From contig NZ_CALXYQ010000022.1 in the NCBI RefSeq assembly GCF_944393015.1, forward strand, positions 1 to 51,500: 51,500 nucleotides of DNA, written 5' to 3'. The position numbers were made by a program, and so were the translations under genes. Source of the DNA: an uncultured Brachyspira sp. Its GTDB lineage: Bacteria > Spirochaetota > Brachyspiria > Brachyspirales > Brachyspiraceae. The first letter of the stretch is position 1; every line of letters starts with the position of its first letter. Of this stretch, positions 8,718 to 18,490 are shown in pieces. The notes below the pieces were generated by a model, which searched no databases, was not told where the DNA came from, and saw only the letters and a list, made by a program, of their open reading frames with translations.

Positions 8718-10217
8718 ATGCCTTTTCCAACCAAAAAACGTGTGAAAGTATCTAATGAAAATGAGGAAATTGAAACAGCTCCTGTTCAGGTGAAAAAAGT
8801 TGTTAGAAAGAAAGTTGTAAAACAGGTTGTCGCTGAAACTAATGAAGAAAATACAAATAATTCAGAAATTATACAGGAAAAAGATGAATTTGATAAAGAA
8901 ATAGAAAGTAATGATGAAGTGAAAGAAATAAAAAGACCTCATGATATACTTTATATTAGCAAATTAAGTGTTTTAACTTTTGAGGAATTATTAGAATTTG
9001 CTGAGTCCTATGGTATAAAGAAAGACACTAGTAATAATATAAGACGTCAGGAACTTATGCATGCTATATTAAAGGCACAGATTGCTTTAGAGGGAAAAAT
9101 AGTTGCTGAAGGCACTTTAGAAACTTTGCAAGATGGTTTTGGATTCTTGCGCTCAAAAAATAGTAATTATTTAGTTGGACCTGATGATATATATATTTCT
9201 CCTGCTCAAATAAGACTTTTCGGACTTAGAACTGGTGATTTAATTACTGGAGAAGTTAGACCTCCTAAAGATAATGCCGGAGAGAAATTCTTCGCTTTAC
9301 TTAGAATAGAAACTGTTAATGGGGAAGAACCTAATAATCTTTATAAAAGACCTCATTTCGATAAATTAACTCCAATTTTTCCTAATGAACGTATAGATTT
9401 AGAGTTTGCTCCTAATAAAATTTCTACTCGTATTATAAATTTAGTTTCTCCTATAGGTAAAGGTCAAAGAGGATTAATCGTTGCACCCCCTAAAGCTGGT
9501 AAAACTATGATGCTTCAGGAAATTGCTAATGCTATATGTAAAAATTATCCTGATATTAAACTTTTCATTCTTCTTATAGATGAACGTCCTGAAGAAGTTA
9601 CTGATATGAAAAGACAAGTACCGGAAGCTGAAGTTATAGCATCTACTTTTGATGAAACTCCTGATAAACATTGTCAGGTTTCTGAAATGGTATTAGAAAA
9701 AGCAAAAAGATTAGTTGAAAATAAACATGATGTTGTTATTATATTAGATTCTATTACAAGACTTTCAAGAGCTTATAACTTAGTAGTTCCTGCAAGCGGT
9801 AAAGTATTAACAGGCGGTGTTGATTCAAATGCTTTACATAAACCAAAAAGATTCTTCGGTGCTGCTCGTAATATAGAAGAGGGAGGCTCTCTTACTATAA
9901 TTGCTTCTGCCTTAGTTGATACTGGAAGTAAAATGGACGATTATATTTATGAAGAGTTCAAAGGTACTGGTAATATGGAACTTCATTTAGACAGAAAACT
10001 TGCTAATAGAAGACTTTTCCCTGCTATTGATATTGATTCTTCTTCTACTAGGAGAGAGGATTTGCTTCTTACTGAAGAAGAGAAAAATAAAATGTGGGCA
10101 TTAAGAAAGTATATGCAGTCTCAGGGTATAGATGAAGATCAATTAATAGAAACTGTTGTTGATAAAATGAATTCTACTAAAGACAATGCTGAGTTTTTAA
10201 AATTATTAAATTCATAA
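8718..10217 (+). CDS. rho: Transcription termination factor Rho
   Basis: Rho is the hexameric RNA helicase of factor-dependent termination. I start it at the ATG 8718, with GAAGGA about 7 bases upstream; the frame is open from a TTG at 8697 that lacks such a site. The 499-residue protein has a charged N-terminal extension of about 65 residues, the Rho N-terminal domain ([18 protein letters not shown]), the cold-shock-like RNA-binding domain ([20 protein letters not shown]), Walker [11 protein letters not shown] and Walker [17 protein letters not shown]. The 24-base palindrome upstream may be regulatory. Confidence 0.96.
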   Translation: MPFPTKKRVKVSNENEEIETAPVQVKKVVRKKVVKQVVAETNEENTNNSEIIQEKDEFDKEIESNDEVKEIKRPHDILYISKLSVLTFEELLEFAESYGIKKDTSNNIRRQELMHAILKAQIALEGKIVAEGTLETLQDGFGFLRSKNSNYLVGPDDIYISPAQIRLFGLRTGDLITGEVRPPKDNAGEKFFALLRIETVNGEEPNNLYKRPHFDKLTPIFPNERIDLEFAPNKISTRIINLVSPIGKGQRGLIVAPPKAGKTMMLQEIANAICKNYPDIKLFILLIDERPEEVTDMKRQVPEAEVIASTFDETPDKHCQVSEMVLEKAKRLVENKHDVVIILDSITRLSRAYNLVVPASGKVLTGGVDSNALHKPKRFFGAARNIEEGGSLTIIASALVDTGSKMDDYIYEEFKGTGNMELHLDRKLANRRLFPAIDIDSSSTRREDLLLTEEEKNKMWALRKYMQSQGIDEDQLIETVVDKMNSTKDNAEFLKLLNS

Positions 10218-10239
10218 TATTTTTTAGGATTTTATTAAT

Positions 10240-10821
10240 ATGTCGAAAAATTCTGAAGAGGAAGAAAGAAGACTATTTGAATTCTATTTAGATCATGGAT
10301 ATATTCCTGATGAGTTTAATAAGAAAAAAGAAGATATAAAAAAAGAATTTAATAAAAATAAAATTGATAAAGAAAATAATCTTAATAAAGAAATTCAAAT
10401 TGATTCAAAAGAAGAATTAGCCTATACAAAAGAAGATGAAGAAATGTTTTTAAGTGCAATTGAAAATCTCGATTGCACTAATCATTCTAAAAAATCTATT
10501 CATGATAGAAAGGTTAATACCAAATTCAAGCCTAACATAAAGAATGCAGTTCCAAAGGATAGATTGGATTTGCATGGACTTACAAGTGAAAGGGCATTAA
10601 TAGAAATTAAACATTTTATTTATGAATGCAAAAAAAATAAAATAAGCCCAATACTAATAATACATGGTAAAGGTTTTGGAAGTGAGAATAGAATACCTGT
10701 TTTAAAAAATCTAGTTGAATATTATTTAGCAACAGAAGGAAAAAATTATATTAAATATTATTCTGATGCTCCTATAAACCTTGGAGGAAGCGGTGCTAAA
10801 ATAATTTATTTGGATATATAA
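10240..10821 (+). CDS. Smr-domain protein
   Basis: The 193-residue protein has a lysine- and glutamate-rich, probably unstructured N-terminal half and a C-terminal Smr domain from about residue 106: RLDLHGLTSERALIEIKHF, then ILIIHGKGFG and the closing GGSGAKIIYLDI. The DLHG and HGKG motifs are those of the Smr family, whose members nick nucleic acid, including MutS2 tails and ribosome-rescue nucleases. There is no MutS part. It starts 22 bases after rho and may be co-transcribed. Substrate unknown. Confidence 0.85.
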   Translation: MSKNSEEEERRLFEFYLDHGYIPDEFNKKKEDIKKEFNKNKIDKENNLNKEIQIDSKEELAYTKEDEEMFLSAIENLDCTNHSKKSIHDRKVNTKFKPNIKNAVPKDRLDLHGLTSERALIEIKHFIYECKKNKISPILIIHGKGFGSENRIPVLKNLVEYYLATEGKNYIKYYSDAPINLGGSGAKIIYLDI

Positions 10822-11175
10822 TATTTTTTGCTTTATTTTAAATCCCACCCTATATATTTTTTGTTTAATTTAGAATATTTAATTGATTTTTCCTTTTAAT
10901 TTATTTTGAAATTATAGCTCCCACCCAAAATTTAATTATATTTTTAATCTCATCACCGCACGCAGAGTAAAGTTATGAATATAGATGCATCAATAATTAG
11001 AAATTAATTATATTATTAAGTTTAGCTAACCGTGCGTTAAATAGATTTTTAAATTTAAAAACAACTTGGGCGGGTGCTTTATTTTCTAAATAAATTAATA
11101 AGAAAAATGAAGTTTTATATTCAAATAAAAGTTATAAAAAATAAAGGGCGGGGTATGTAAATAAATTTTAAAACT
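10822..11175. repeat. Intergenic region with nested GC-rich inverted repeats
   Basis: This 354-base gap separates convergent genes and contains no plausible ORF. Four GC-rich islands stand out from AT-rich sequence. CTCCCACCCAAAA near 10918 and TTGGGCGGGTGC near 11066 are imperfect inverted complements. Inside them, CCGCACGC near 10957 and CCGTGCG near 11030 form a second inverted pair. Outer CCCACCC near 10843 and GGGCGGGG near 11145 form a weaker third. This is seen directly; its role (terminator, mobile remnant or small RNA) is unknown. Confidence 0.5.
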
Positions 11176-11985
11176 TTAATATTTATTGTATACAACAAGA
11201 GTAAATTCTTTTTTGATAGGCAGTATTAATTTTGAATGGGTTTTATGATTTTCATCGTATATTTTTAAATGATTATGAGGCTCTAAAGTTTGATTAAATA
11301 ATCTTAAATCACATAAAGCAAGTCCGAATCCTGCACTTTCTGTATTATCTAATTGCTCCTTAAAGAATTTTTCTACCAAATTATTTTTATAATATTCTTT
11401 AAATGTTAATCTTTTAGAATCTATTCTTGTTCTGCTAATCATTGTAAGAGGAGCATCATTTATTATTTCGAATTCTATATTGTTTTTATTAAATCTAACT
11501 ACCAATGTTATAGTAAGTTTGCTATTACATAATAATAATTTTGAGTATTTATTTTCATCTATTTCAATATTATTATCAATATCTTTTATAAGTTTATTTT
11601 CTAATTTTATAAATTCTTTTAATTGTTTTATAGTTTCTTCATCTTTTAATATATTGGAATATTCACTCATTATATCATAATCATCAAAATATTCTTCGTT
11701 TTTTATTTTTTCTATAAAATGGGGAAATTTTTCTATTAAAGTATTAATTGTAATAGCATGAAGATATCTAGCTTTTATAGCATTTGAGATAAGCTCCATT
11801 ATAATATAATGTGCATCATTTGTATATTTACTTATATTATATTTTTTTAATATCTCTTCCAAAATAAAATTTATTTTTTGTTTAGAATTATTATCAAGCC
11901 AAGTGATATTAAATTTGATAGGCTCTTTTTTATGATTTTTAATATATTTATTTATTTCTTCTATATCTGTTTTAGAATCTATCAT
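11176..11985 (-). CDS. GHKL-type ATPase domain protein
   Basis: The 269-residue protein carries the two nucleotide-binding signatures of the histidine-kinase-like ATPase fold: an N-box, ELISNAIKA, at residues 64-72, and a G-box, ESAGFGLALCDLRL, from residue 216. There is no phosphoacceptor His region, receiver, or membrane segment, so it is not an ordinary sensor kinase. An RsbW-like switch kinase or another regulatory ATPase is possible. Its ATG overlaps the lpxB stop by four bases (ATGA), so it is the last gene of the fabZ-lpxA-lpxB operon. Partner unknown. Confidence 0.65.
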   Translation of the reverse strand: MIDSKTDIEEINKYIKNHKKEPIKFNITWLDNNSKQKINFILEEILKKYNISKYTNDAHYIIMELISNAIKARYLHAITINTLIEKFPHFIEKIKNEEYFDDYDIMSEYSNILKDEETIKQLKEFIKLENKLIKDIDNNIEIDENKYSKLLLCNSKLTITLVVRFNKNNIEFEIINDAPLTMISRTRIDSKRLTFKEYYKNNLVEKFFKEQLDNTESAGFGLALCDLRLFNQTLEPHNHLKIYDENHKTHSKLILPIKKEFTLVVYNKY

Positions 11986-13112
11986 GAATTTATAATCTCT
12001 TTTGCTATACGTTCTAGCACATTTTTTTCACCTAAAGTTTCTCTCACTCTAAGCAAATTATTACTTACTTTTTTATAATATTCTTTATCAGTTAAATATT
12101 TTATAATATGACTTGTAATAGCATTAGGATTACAGTCATTTTGCAAAAGTTCAGGAGCTGCTTCCTCATTAAGTAAAACATTAGGCATACCAACATATTT
12201 TATATTTGTAAGCAATTTTCCAAGAAAAAAAGTTATAAATGATATTTTATAGCATATAACCATAGGTTTTCCGTAGCATGCAGCTAAAAGACTAGCAGTA
12301 CCGCTTGACATTATTAAAGCATCAGAATAAGAATAAACATAATCTTTATCATCACCGCATAATAATGAATACGAAACATTTTCTAATAAATTTTTATGAG
12401 CATCTAAAATTTTTTCTATAGGTTCTTTATATTCAGGATATGCTATTGGTATTACAAATCTTATATTTGAAGAAAGCATATCATTAAGCATCTTCATAGA
12501 TTTTATAAATACCGGAGCGAGCTTTTTTATTTCCTGATTTCTGCTTCCAAATAGAACTCCTACAGTATATTCTTTTTTAGGCATATTTAATTCAGGTACA
12601 TTTTTATTATAATCCAAATCTGCAAATGGATGTCCGCTATACATTACATCGCATCCGAATTTTTTATATACTTCATAATCGAATACAAAAGGAGTAATTA
12701 TTTTTTTAGCAGAAAGAAGCCTTTTAGCATTCCAAGCACCCCATATACCAACATGAGGAGGAAAATAATATATATATGGTATATTATTAGCCTTACAGTA
12801 TTTTGCTAATAATAAATTTACACCCTGATTATCTACAAGAAGCATAATATCAACTTTATTACTTTTTAGATACTCTTTTAATCTATTAAAAGCACCAAGA
12901 TTTTTGAAGGCAACTTTAGGATTAGCACCTTCAAATATTCCTATAGTTGATAAGGTAGACATATCTGATAATATATTAACATTAGCTTTTTGCATTTCAA
13001 CACCGCCGAAACCATCTAATATAATATCAGGATTCAACTCTTTTATTTTTCTTGCTAATAAGGCACCTTGAATGTCGCCTGAAACTTCTCCTGTGGCTAT
13101 AAATATTCTCAT
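11982..13112 (-). CDS. lpxB: Lipid-A-disaccharide synthase
   Basis: LpxB joins UDP-diacylglucosamine and lipid X to form the lipid A disaccharide at the inner face of the cytoplasmic membrane. The 376-residue protein begins MRIFIATGEVSGDIQGALLA, the family start, and has YYFPPHVGIWGAWNAKRL, VGVLFGSRNQEIKKLAPVF and SSGTASLLAACYGKPMVICY in order. Length is normal. It follows lpxA by 9 bases and overlaps the next gene, so the lipid A genes form one operon. Confidence 0.95.
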   Translation of the reverse strand: MRIFIATGEVSGDIQGALLARKIKELNPDIILDGFGGVEMQKANVNILSDMSTLSTIGIFEGANPKVAFKNLGAFNRLKEYLKSNKVDIMLLVDNQGVNLLLAKYCKANNIPYIYYFPPHVGIWGAWNAKRLLSAKKIITPFVFDYEVYKKFGCDVMYSGHPFADLDYNKNVPELNMPKKEYTVGVLFGSRNQEIKKLAPVFIKSMKMLNDMLSSNIRFVIPIAYPEYKEPIEKILDAHKNLLENVSYSLLCGDDKDYVYSYSDALIMSSGTASLLAACYGKPMVICYKISFITFFLGKLLTNIKYVGMPNVLLNEEAAPELLQNDCNPNAITSHIIKYLTDKEYYKKVSNNLLRVRETLGEKNVLERIAKEIINS

Positions 13113-13121
13113 AATTTATTT

Positions 13122-13916
13122 TTAAACTGTTTTTCTAGGAGTTATTCCTCTTCTAGCTTTGGATATAAACTCTACAATATCTCTAGCTATAGGATTTAGT
13201 GAGGTATCATTTAAATATGTATCTAAAAATTCTTGTTTTGTTTTATTCCAATTAAACCACATATCATAAGCCTCTTCAGCTTGAGAAATCTGTTCTGAAG
13301 TAAATCCAGCTCTTCTCATACCTACCAAATTAAGCTTATAAATAATTGCTTCGCCTGCATGAGCAGTTAATGCAAATGGGAGTATATCTCTTCCTACAGC
13401 AGACATACCGCTTATCATAGCATACTGACCTATAGCACAGAATTGATGTACTACACAGTTTCCAGATATGAAAGCACCTTTTTCAACTCTCACATGTCCT
13501 GCTACTAAAGCACCATTACATATTATAACATTATCATTTATTTCACAGTCATGAGCAACATGCCCAGTAGCCATTATATAGCAGTTATTTTTTATAATAG
13601 TCTTAGCATTTTCTTTAGATGCTCTATGAAGATTAGCAAACTCTCTAATTTCATTTCCATCACCTATTTCAAGAAAACTCACTGTTTTTCTATCAAAATG
13701 TATATCTTGCGGAAGATTTCCTATAACAGCATGATCATGTATTATATTATTTTTACCTATTGTTGTATATTCTTTTATTACAGAATGTGCTCCGATAGTT
13801 GTGTTTTCTCCTATACTTACTTCACCTTCTATAACAGCATAAGGCCCAATTTCGGCAGTATCTGCAATCTTAGCAGAGTCAGAAATTATGGCAGTTGGAT
13901 GTATATTATTTGACAT
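13122..13916 (-). CDS. lpxA: UDP-N-acetylglucosamine O-acyltransferase
   Basis: LpxA carries out the first committed step of lipid A synthesis. The 264-residue protein begins with HPTAIISDSAKIADTAEIGP and continues as hexapeptide repeats that form a left-handed beta helix. The GHVAHDCEINDNVIICNGAL stretch contains the catalytic His region, and GMRRAGFTSEQISQ starts the helical C-terminal domain. It lies 27 bases after fabZ. It indicates that the organism makes a lipid-A-based outer leaflet. Confidence 0.96.
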   Translation of the reverse strand: MSNNIHPTAIISDSAKIADTAEIGPYAVIEGEVSIGENTTIGAHSVIKEYTTIGKNNIIHDHAVIGNLPQDIHFDRKTVSFLEIGDGNEIREFANLHRASKENAKTIIKNNCYIMATGHVAHDCEINDNVIICNGALVAGHVRVEKGAFISGNCVVHQFCAIGQYAMISGMSAVGRDILPFALTAHAGEAIIYKLNLVGMRRAGFTSEQISQAEEAYDMWFNWNKTKQEFLDTYLNDTSLNPIARDIVEFISKARRGITPRKTV

Positions 13917-13943
13917 TTATTTTCCTTATTTTATTTAAGCTAA

Positions 13944-14408
13944 TTATTTATCTATTTTCATAGCTTCTTTATCAACTAAAAATAAACCTAAATCTCCGGA
14001 ACAAGCTAATTTATCATTAACTTTAACTTCACCATGAGTTTTAAGCAGATTATTACTGAATGCTTCAACAGTAACATACATATCCATAATATCACCAGGT
14101 ATTACAGGATTTTTAAATTTAACATTATCTATTTTAGCAAAGAACATAAATTTTTTACCGTATTCATCAGGCTTTAAAATTTTAGTGTAGCAATAAATAC
14201 CTGAAGTCTGAGCCAATGCTTCAATCATTAGAACGCCTGGCATAATAGGGCTTTCCGGAAAATGTCCTGTAAACTGAGGTTCATTGAAAGTTACATTTTT
14301 TATAGCATGTATTTTTCCTTCTTCAACACTTTCTACTCTGTCAACTAGTAAGAAAGGGTATCTATGAGGTAATAATTCCATTATTTTATTTATATTAATT
14401 TTTTCCAT
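13944..14408 (-). CDS. fabZ: 3-hydroxyacyl-ACP dehydratase FabZ
   Basis: FabZ dehydrates 3-hydroxyacyl-ACP in fatty acid elongation and competes with LpxA for 3-hydroxyacyl chains. The frame is open from 14534, but the upstream 42 residues are a hydrophobic AT-rich run without family likeness. The ATG at 14408 with AAGGA ten bases upstream gives the normal protein of 154 residues starting MEKININKIMELLPHRYPFL. The catalytic segment FPESPIMPGVLMIEALAQTS is present. First gene of the fabZ-lpxA-lpxB operon. Confidence 0.94.
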   Translation of the reverse strand: MEKININKIMELLPHRYPFLLVDRVESVEEGKIHAIKNVTFNEPQFTGHFPESPIMPGVLMIEALAQTSGIYCYTKILKPDEYGKKFMFFAKIDNVKFKNPVIPGDIMDMYVTVEAFSNNLLKTHGEVKVNDKLACSGDLGLFLVDKEAMKIDK

Positions 14409-14457
14409 TTTCAAATAAATCCTTATAAATATAATAAAAATTACACTAATTAATATA

Positions 14458-14485
14458 AGTATATCATATAATATTAAAGTTACAA
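14458..14485 (-). promoter_or_regulatory. Possible promoter of the fabZ operon
   Basis: On the minus strand, TTGTAA (14480-14485) and TATACT (14458-14463) are separated by 16 bases, about 50 bases upstream of the fabZ ATG. This is a fair sigma-70-type match in an AT-rich background, so some risk of chance remains. Confidence 0.4.
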
Positions 14486-14599
14486 GTATAAAAATAGGTT
14501 TAAAATTATTTAAATATTCCTTATAGTTAATCAATGTATATTAACTATATTGTATAGACTATAAAATAATTAAAAAAAATAATAATTAATGATATATTA

Positions 14600-14627
14600 T
14601 TGACTTTTCAATTTAATTTTATATACT
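14600..14627 (+). promoter_or_regulatory. Promoter of the cas10-csm operon
   Basis: TTGACT (14600-14605), a 16-base spacer and TATACT (14622-14627) form a near-consensus promoter. The cas10 ATG begins at 14636, only 8 bases after the -10 box, and there is no ribosome binding site between them. The mRNA therefore probably starts at or within a base or two of the ATG, giving leaderless translation of Cas10. The TTGACTT plus 16-base-spacer design recurs in the two cassette promoters at 24777 and 25161. Confidence 0.6.
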
Positions 14628-14635
14628 CATAAGAT

Positions 14636-17131
14636 ATGAATGTTCAAGATTATAAATATTTTTTATTAAAATCCATTTTTTATGATTTGAGTTTATATTT
14701 TGGCTCTGAAAGTAAAATTGGGAAAAATTTATCTGATTTAGAAAAAATATTAGAATACAATAATTTATTATTATTGGATAAAGTTTCATCAAAACTTGTA
14801 GATATTATATCAGATAATAATGGTTTTAAATTTACTGAACCTGAAAATAAAAAATTTTTAAAATCTATATTTACAACATTTAAAAAACATGTAGAAAAAG
14901 ATAAAACTACAAATGGTGAATATACTATAAATGGTGAATATATAAGATATTACCCTTTATCAGAAATAAAAAATTCAATAATATATCCTGATAAAATAAA
15001 AGATAATTCATCAGATGATTATGAAAAATATATAGAAAATTTAGATTGGGAAAAAATAGTTGATTCTGAGGATATAAATTCTGTTTTGAATACATTATCA
15101 AATATTTTTTGTTATGTACCATATTTTAAAGATGGGAAATATGGTATAGGCGATATATCTTTTTATGATAAATTAAAGATTAATACGGCATTGGCTTCCT
15201 GTTTATATTTGCTAAAAGAAAGAAATGAATTAAATGAATCTTTTTTAAATGATGATGAGTATGAGCATTTTGTTTTGCTTTCAGGTGATATTTCAGGAAT
15301 ACAGAAGTTTATATATACAATATCTTCTATTTCTAAAGGGGTGTTAAAGTCATTAAGGGCAAGATCTTTTTATCTTGAAATAATGCTTGAACATATTGCA
15401 GATGAAATTTTAGAATATTTTAATTTAACAAGAGCTAATTTACTTTATACAGGCGGAGGACATTTTTATTTAATACTTCCTAATTATAGTAATATTGAGG
15501 AGATAATAAATAATATAATACAAAGGTTAAACGATTGGTTTATTGATAATTTTTACATAGATCTTTATATAGCTATGGGAGTAGAAAAATTTAATTTTAA
15601 TAACTTAAAAGATTTTTCATCAGTATTTAAAAAACTTTCTAGTAAACTCACACAAATGAAACAAAGAAGATATATTTATGGATTTGATAATGGCCAATTA
15701 AATAATTTATTGTCTTTAAAAGTTAATAAATACAGAGAATGTACAATTTGTCATAGCGGCTTTCATATTACAAGAGAAAGAATAATAAAAAATGAAAAGA
15801 CAAAAGAAAGTAATTTAGGATATGTTTGTGATACTTGCTTTAATTTATATAATGCAGGCAAATATATGCTCTCAAAAGAAGAAAGTATATTTGTAGTTAA
15901 TAATAATGGTAAAGAGAGTTTAGATAATAATCTAATGGTAGGTTTGCCTTCTCTGTATTATGAATGCGGTAAAAATGAAAATAAAGAAATTGATAGATAT
16001 TTATATTTTGGTACAAAAGAAAAAATTAACAGTAGTAATTTAGTGAGAGCTTATTCTAAAAATAATAAAGAAAATAAGTATGTAAATCTTTTTTTGGGTG
16101 ATTATAATTTTAAAGAGGATAAAGAAGATAAAAATTTAATAGATTTTGAAACTTTAGTAAAAGGCACAGAAAATAATAATACAATTGGTATAAATAGGCT
16201 TGCAGTTTTAAGATGCGATGTTGATAGTTTGGGTGATGCTTTTATGAATGGTTTTATAGGGCATGCTGATATATTAAGAACTTCATCATTTTCAAGGCAT
16301 TTAAGTTTGTTTTTTAAATATTATATTAATTTTATATGTGAAGGCAATATTAATATTGATAATTATAAATTATTTGGTGATTCATTTCATAATAATAGTT
16401 TTGATAGAAAAGAAGAAAAACGTATTGTTATAGTTTATTCAGGCGGAGATGATGTATTTTTGGTTGGTCATTGGCTTGATGTTATTAATTTTTCATTTGA
16501 TTTGAGAGAATCATTTAGAAAATATACAGATGATAAGCTTACTTTTTCAGCTGGAATAGGTTTTTTTCATACTAAATATCCTATATCTAAAATGGCTTCT
16601 CAAACAGGAGAACTTGAGGATTTAGCTAAAAAAAATGAGTATACAGAAAAGAATAAATGTATTAAAAAAGATTCTGTTGCTTTATTTGGAATACCTCATA
16701 GTTATAAAACAGAAGAAGATAAAAGTTTTAAATATGTATTTACTTGGGATGAATTTAAAGAAATTAAATCGAAGATAGATTTTTTATTCTCTGTTTGTTA
16801 TTTTTCTAAAGATGATTATGATAAAGAAAAAGTTTTATTATCTGTTTCTCTTATGTACAGGTTAAAGCAGCTTATAGAATTATATGATAAAGATAGAGGT
16901 ATTAATATAGCTAGACTTGCTTATTCTCTTGCAAGAATTAATTATAATAATGAAAATAATAAAAATTATAATTTATTTAAAGATAAAATATATAATTGGT
17001 TTACAGCAGGATATAAAGAAAAAGAAGATAAAAAAAATGAGAATGATAAAAAATCAAAATATCTTAATAAAGAAATTAAATATTTAAATATTGCCTTAGA
17101 TTTTATAATATATTTATTTAGAAAAGAATAA
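14636..17131 (+). CDS. cas10: Type III-A Cas10 (Csm1), cyclase motif kept, HD dyad not seen
   Basis: Cas10 is the large subunit of the Csm complex and makes cyclic oligoadenylate when target RNA is bound. The 831-residue protein has FVLLSGDISGIQKFIYTISS near residue 220 (first palm), a zinc site with Cys 369, 372, 398 and 401, and the second palm with GGDD at residues 603-606 in VIVYSGGDDVFLVG. The usual N-terminal HD nuclease motif (LHDIGK type) is not found; the matching position reads SIFYDLSLYF. The palms argue for an active cyclase; loss of the DNase is inferred. First gene of the operon, probably leaderless. Confidence 0.93.
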   Translation: MNVQDYKYFLLKSIFYDLSLYFGSESKIGKNLSDLEKILEYNNLLLLDKVSSKLVDIISDNNGFKFTEPENKKFLKSIFTTFKKHVEKDKTTNGEYTINGEYIRYYPLSEIKNSIIYPDKIKDNSSDDYEKYIENLDWEKIVDSEDINSVLNTLSNIFCYVPYFKDGKYGIGDISFYDKLKINTALASCLYLLKERNELNESFLNDDEYEHFVLLSGDISGIQKFIYTISSISKGVLKSLRARSFYLEIMLEHIADEILEYFNLTRANLLYTGGGHFYLILPNYSNIEEIINNIIQRLNDWFIDNFYIDLYIAMGVEKFNFNNLKDFSSVFKKLSSKLTQMKQRRYIYGFDNGQLNNLLSLKVNKYRECTICHSGFHITRERIIKNEKTKESNLGYVCDTCFNLYNAGKYMLSKEESIFVVNNNGKESLDNNLMVGLPSLYYECGKNENKEIDRYLYFGTKEKINSSNLVRAYSKNNKENKYVNLFLGDYNFKEDKEDKNLIDFETLVKGTENNNTIGINRLAVLRCDVDSLGDAFMNGFIGHADILRTSSFSRHLSLFFKYYINFICEGNINIDNYKLFGDSFHNNSFDRKEEKRIVIVYSGGDDVFLVGHWLDVINFSFDLRESFRKYTDDKLTFSAGIGFFHTKYPISKMASQTGELEDLAKKNEYTEKNKCIKKDSVALFGIPHSYKTEEDKSFKYVFTWDEFKEIKSKIDFLFSVCYFSKDDYDKEKVLLSVSLMYRLKQLIELYDKDRGINIARLAYSLARINYNNENNKNYNLFKDKIYNWFTAGYKEKEDKKNENDKKSKYLNKEIKYLNIALDFIIYLFRKE

Positions 17132-17156
17132 TATTATTCAGGAGGAGATATAATTT

Positions 17157-17714
17157 ATGAGTGCGGATAACAAAACATTTGTTAATAAAGATTTGACATT
17201 GGATATTGAGGAGGCACAATATTTTGTACAAAAATATATAATTGTAAATTTTAATAATAAATTAAATGTTTTTGCTAGTACAAATCAGATAAGGAAATTT
17301 TTGTCAGCTGTAAATAGGATAAATAATGGACTCTTAGTAGAAGATGATATGGCAGAAGATAAAAAAATTAATGAAAATGTTATTAGAGATATAAAATATA
17401 TGAAAACACAACTTGCATATTTAGTAGGTAGAAGCAGGGATAATAAAGATAATAATGAAGATGTTTACAGTAAAGAAATAGATAGTAAATTAAATGAGTA
17501 TTTGAGTAAAGATATGTTAAATAAATTATCTTATAAGAAAACTTTTAATAATAGTGAACATTCTTTTTGTAAAAAGGGTATAGAGGCATTGTATATAAGG
17601 ATTTTACCTAAAATAGATTTAATAATATCTGAGAGAAAATTGGAAGATTTTAAAGAATTAGCAAGATATATAGAAGCAATAGTATCTTATCATAAATTTT
17701 ATGGAGGAAATTGA
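17157..17714 (+). CDS. csm2: Type III-A Csm complex small subunit Csm2
   Basis: Csm2 forms the small-subunit filament alongside the crRNA. The 185-residue protein is somewhat longer than the usual 120-160 and is mainly helical, with an acidic linker in the middle. The C-terminal IEAIVSYHKFYGGN closely matches the conserved end of Csm2. CAGGAGGAG precedes the ATG by about 9 bases. Position between cas10 and csm3 supports the call. Confidence 0.88.
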   Translation: MSADNKTFVNKDLTLDIEEAQYFVQKYIIVNFNNKLNVFASTNQIRKFLSAVNRINNGLLVEDDMAEDKKINENVIRDIKYMKTQLAYLVGRSRDNKDNNEDVYSKEIDSKLNEYLSKDMLNKLSYKKTFNNSEHSFCKKGIEALYIRILPKIDLIISERKLEDFKELARYIEAIVSYHKFYGGN

Positions 17715-17717
17715 TAA

Positions 17718-18476
17718 ATGGGAGCTTTAAAAACTTTAAAGTATAAATTTTTAATAACTTCGAAAATTAAGCTTATAACAGGTATGCATATTGGAGGTTC
17801 AAGTGATTTTTCTCCAATAGGTGCAATTGACAGTCCTGTTATAAAAGATCCATTGACAAAACAGCCCATTATACCTGGTTCTTCAATAAAAGGAAAACTT
17901 AGAACTCTTTTGGCAAGAATGATATTTGAAAATTATGATAATGTTAATAAACTTCCTGATCATAATAAGGATAATGAATATATTAAAGAACTTTTCGGAG
18001 CTCAGAATGAAGAATCTAAGTTGCAATTTTATGATTTGTTTTTGACTAAAGAAAGTGCCAAGTTTATAAAAGATAAAGAATTAGATTTTGACTTTACTGA
18101 AATTAAATTTGAAAATACAATAAAAAGAAATGAATTATCTGCTACTCCTAGACAATTAGAAAGGGTACCAGCTGGAGCTGTATTTGAGTTTAAGGTTATT
18201 TATAATTTTACTTCTGATGATACTAAATATGAAAATAATTTTAAACTTTTATATAATGCAATAAAGGCATTAGAGTTTGATTATTTGGGCGGAAGCGGTA
18301 GTAGAGGTTATGGAAGAGTAAAATTTGAAGATTTTAATATACAAACTGTATTAAAAAACTGCAGAATTAACAAAGAAGATGAGAAAATAGAATTTAATGA
18401 TGAAAATATTAAAGATAATGAAGCAAAAAATATAGAAAATAAATTTATGGAAATATTTAATAGACTTAAATCATAG
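17718..18476 (+). CDS. csm3: Type III-A backbone RNase Csm3
   Basis: Csm3 forms the repeated backbone of the complex and cuts bound target RNA at 6-nt intervals. The 252-residue RAMP protein has GMHIGGSSDFSPIGAIDSPV near the N-terminus, with the catalytic Asp at residue 38, then IPGSSIKGKLRTLLAR and the late Gly-rich loop LGGSGSRGYGRVKF near residue 190. All key features are intact, so target RNA cleavage should work. It starts 3 bases after csm2. Confidence 0.95.
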   Translation: MGALKTLKYKFLITSKIKLITGMHIGGSSDFSPIGAIDSPVIKDPLTKQPIIPGSSIKGKLRTLLARMIFENYDNVNKLPDHNKDNEYIKELFGAQNEESKLQFYDLFLTKESAKFIKDKELDFDFTEIKFENTIKRNELSATPRQLERVPAGAVFEFKVIYNFTSDDTKYENNFKLLYNAIKALEFDYLGGSGSRGYGRVKFEDFNIQTVLKNCRINKEDEKIEFNDENIKDNEAKNIENKFMEIFNRLKS

Positions 18477-18490
18477 GTTTTTTAAGATAT

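Noticed and set aside
14409-14534. A 42-residue hydrophobic N-terminal extension of FabZ
   Set aside because: FabZ is cytosolic and complete from the ATG at 14408, which has its own ribosome site; the extension is AT-rich upstream DNA.
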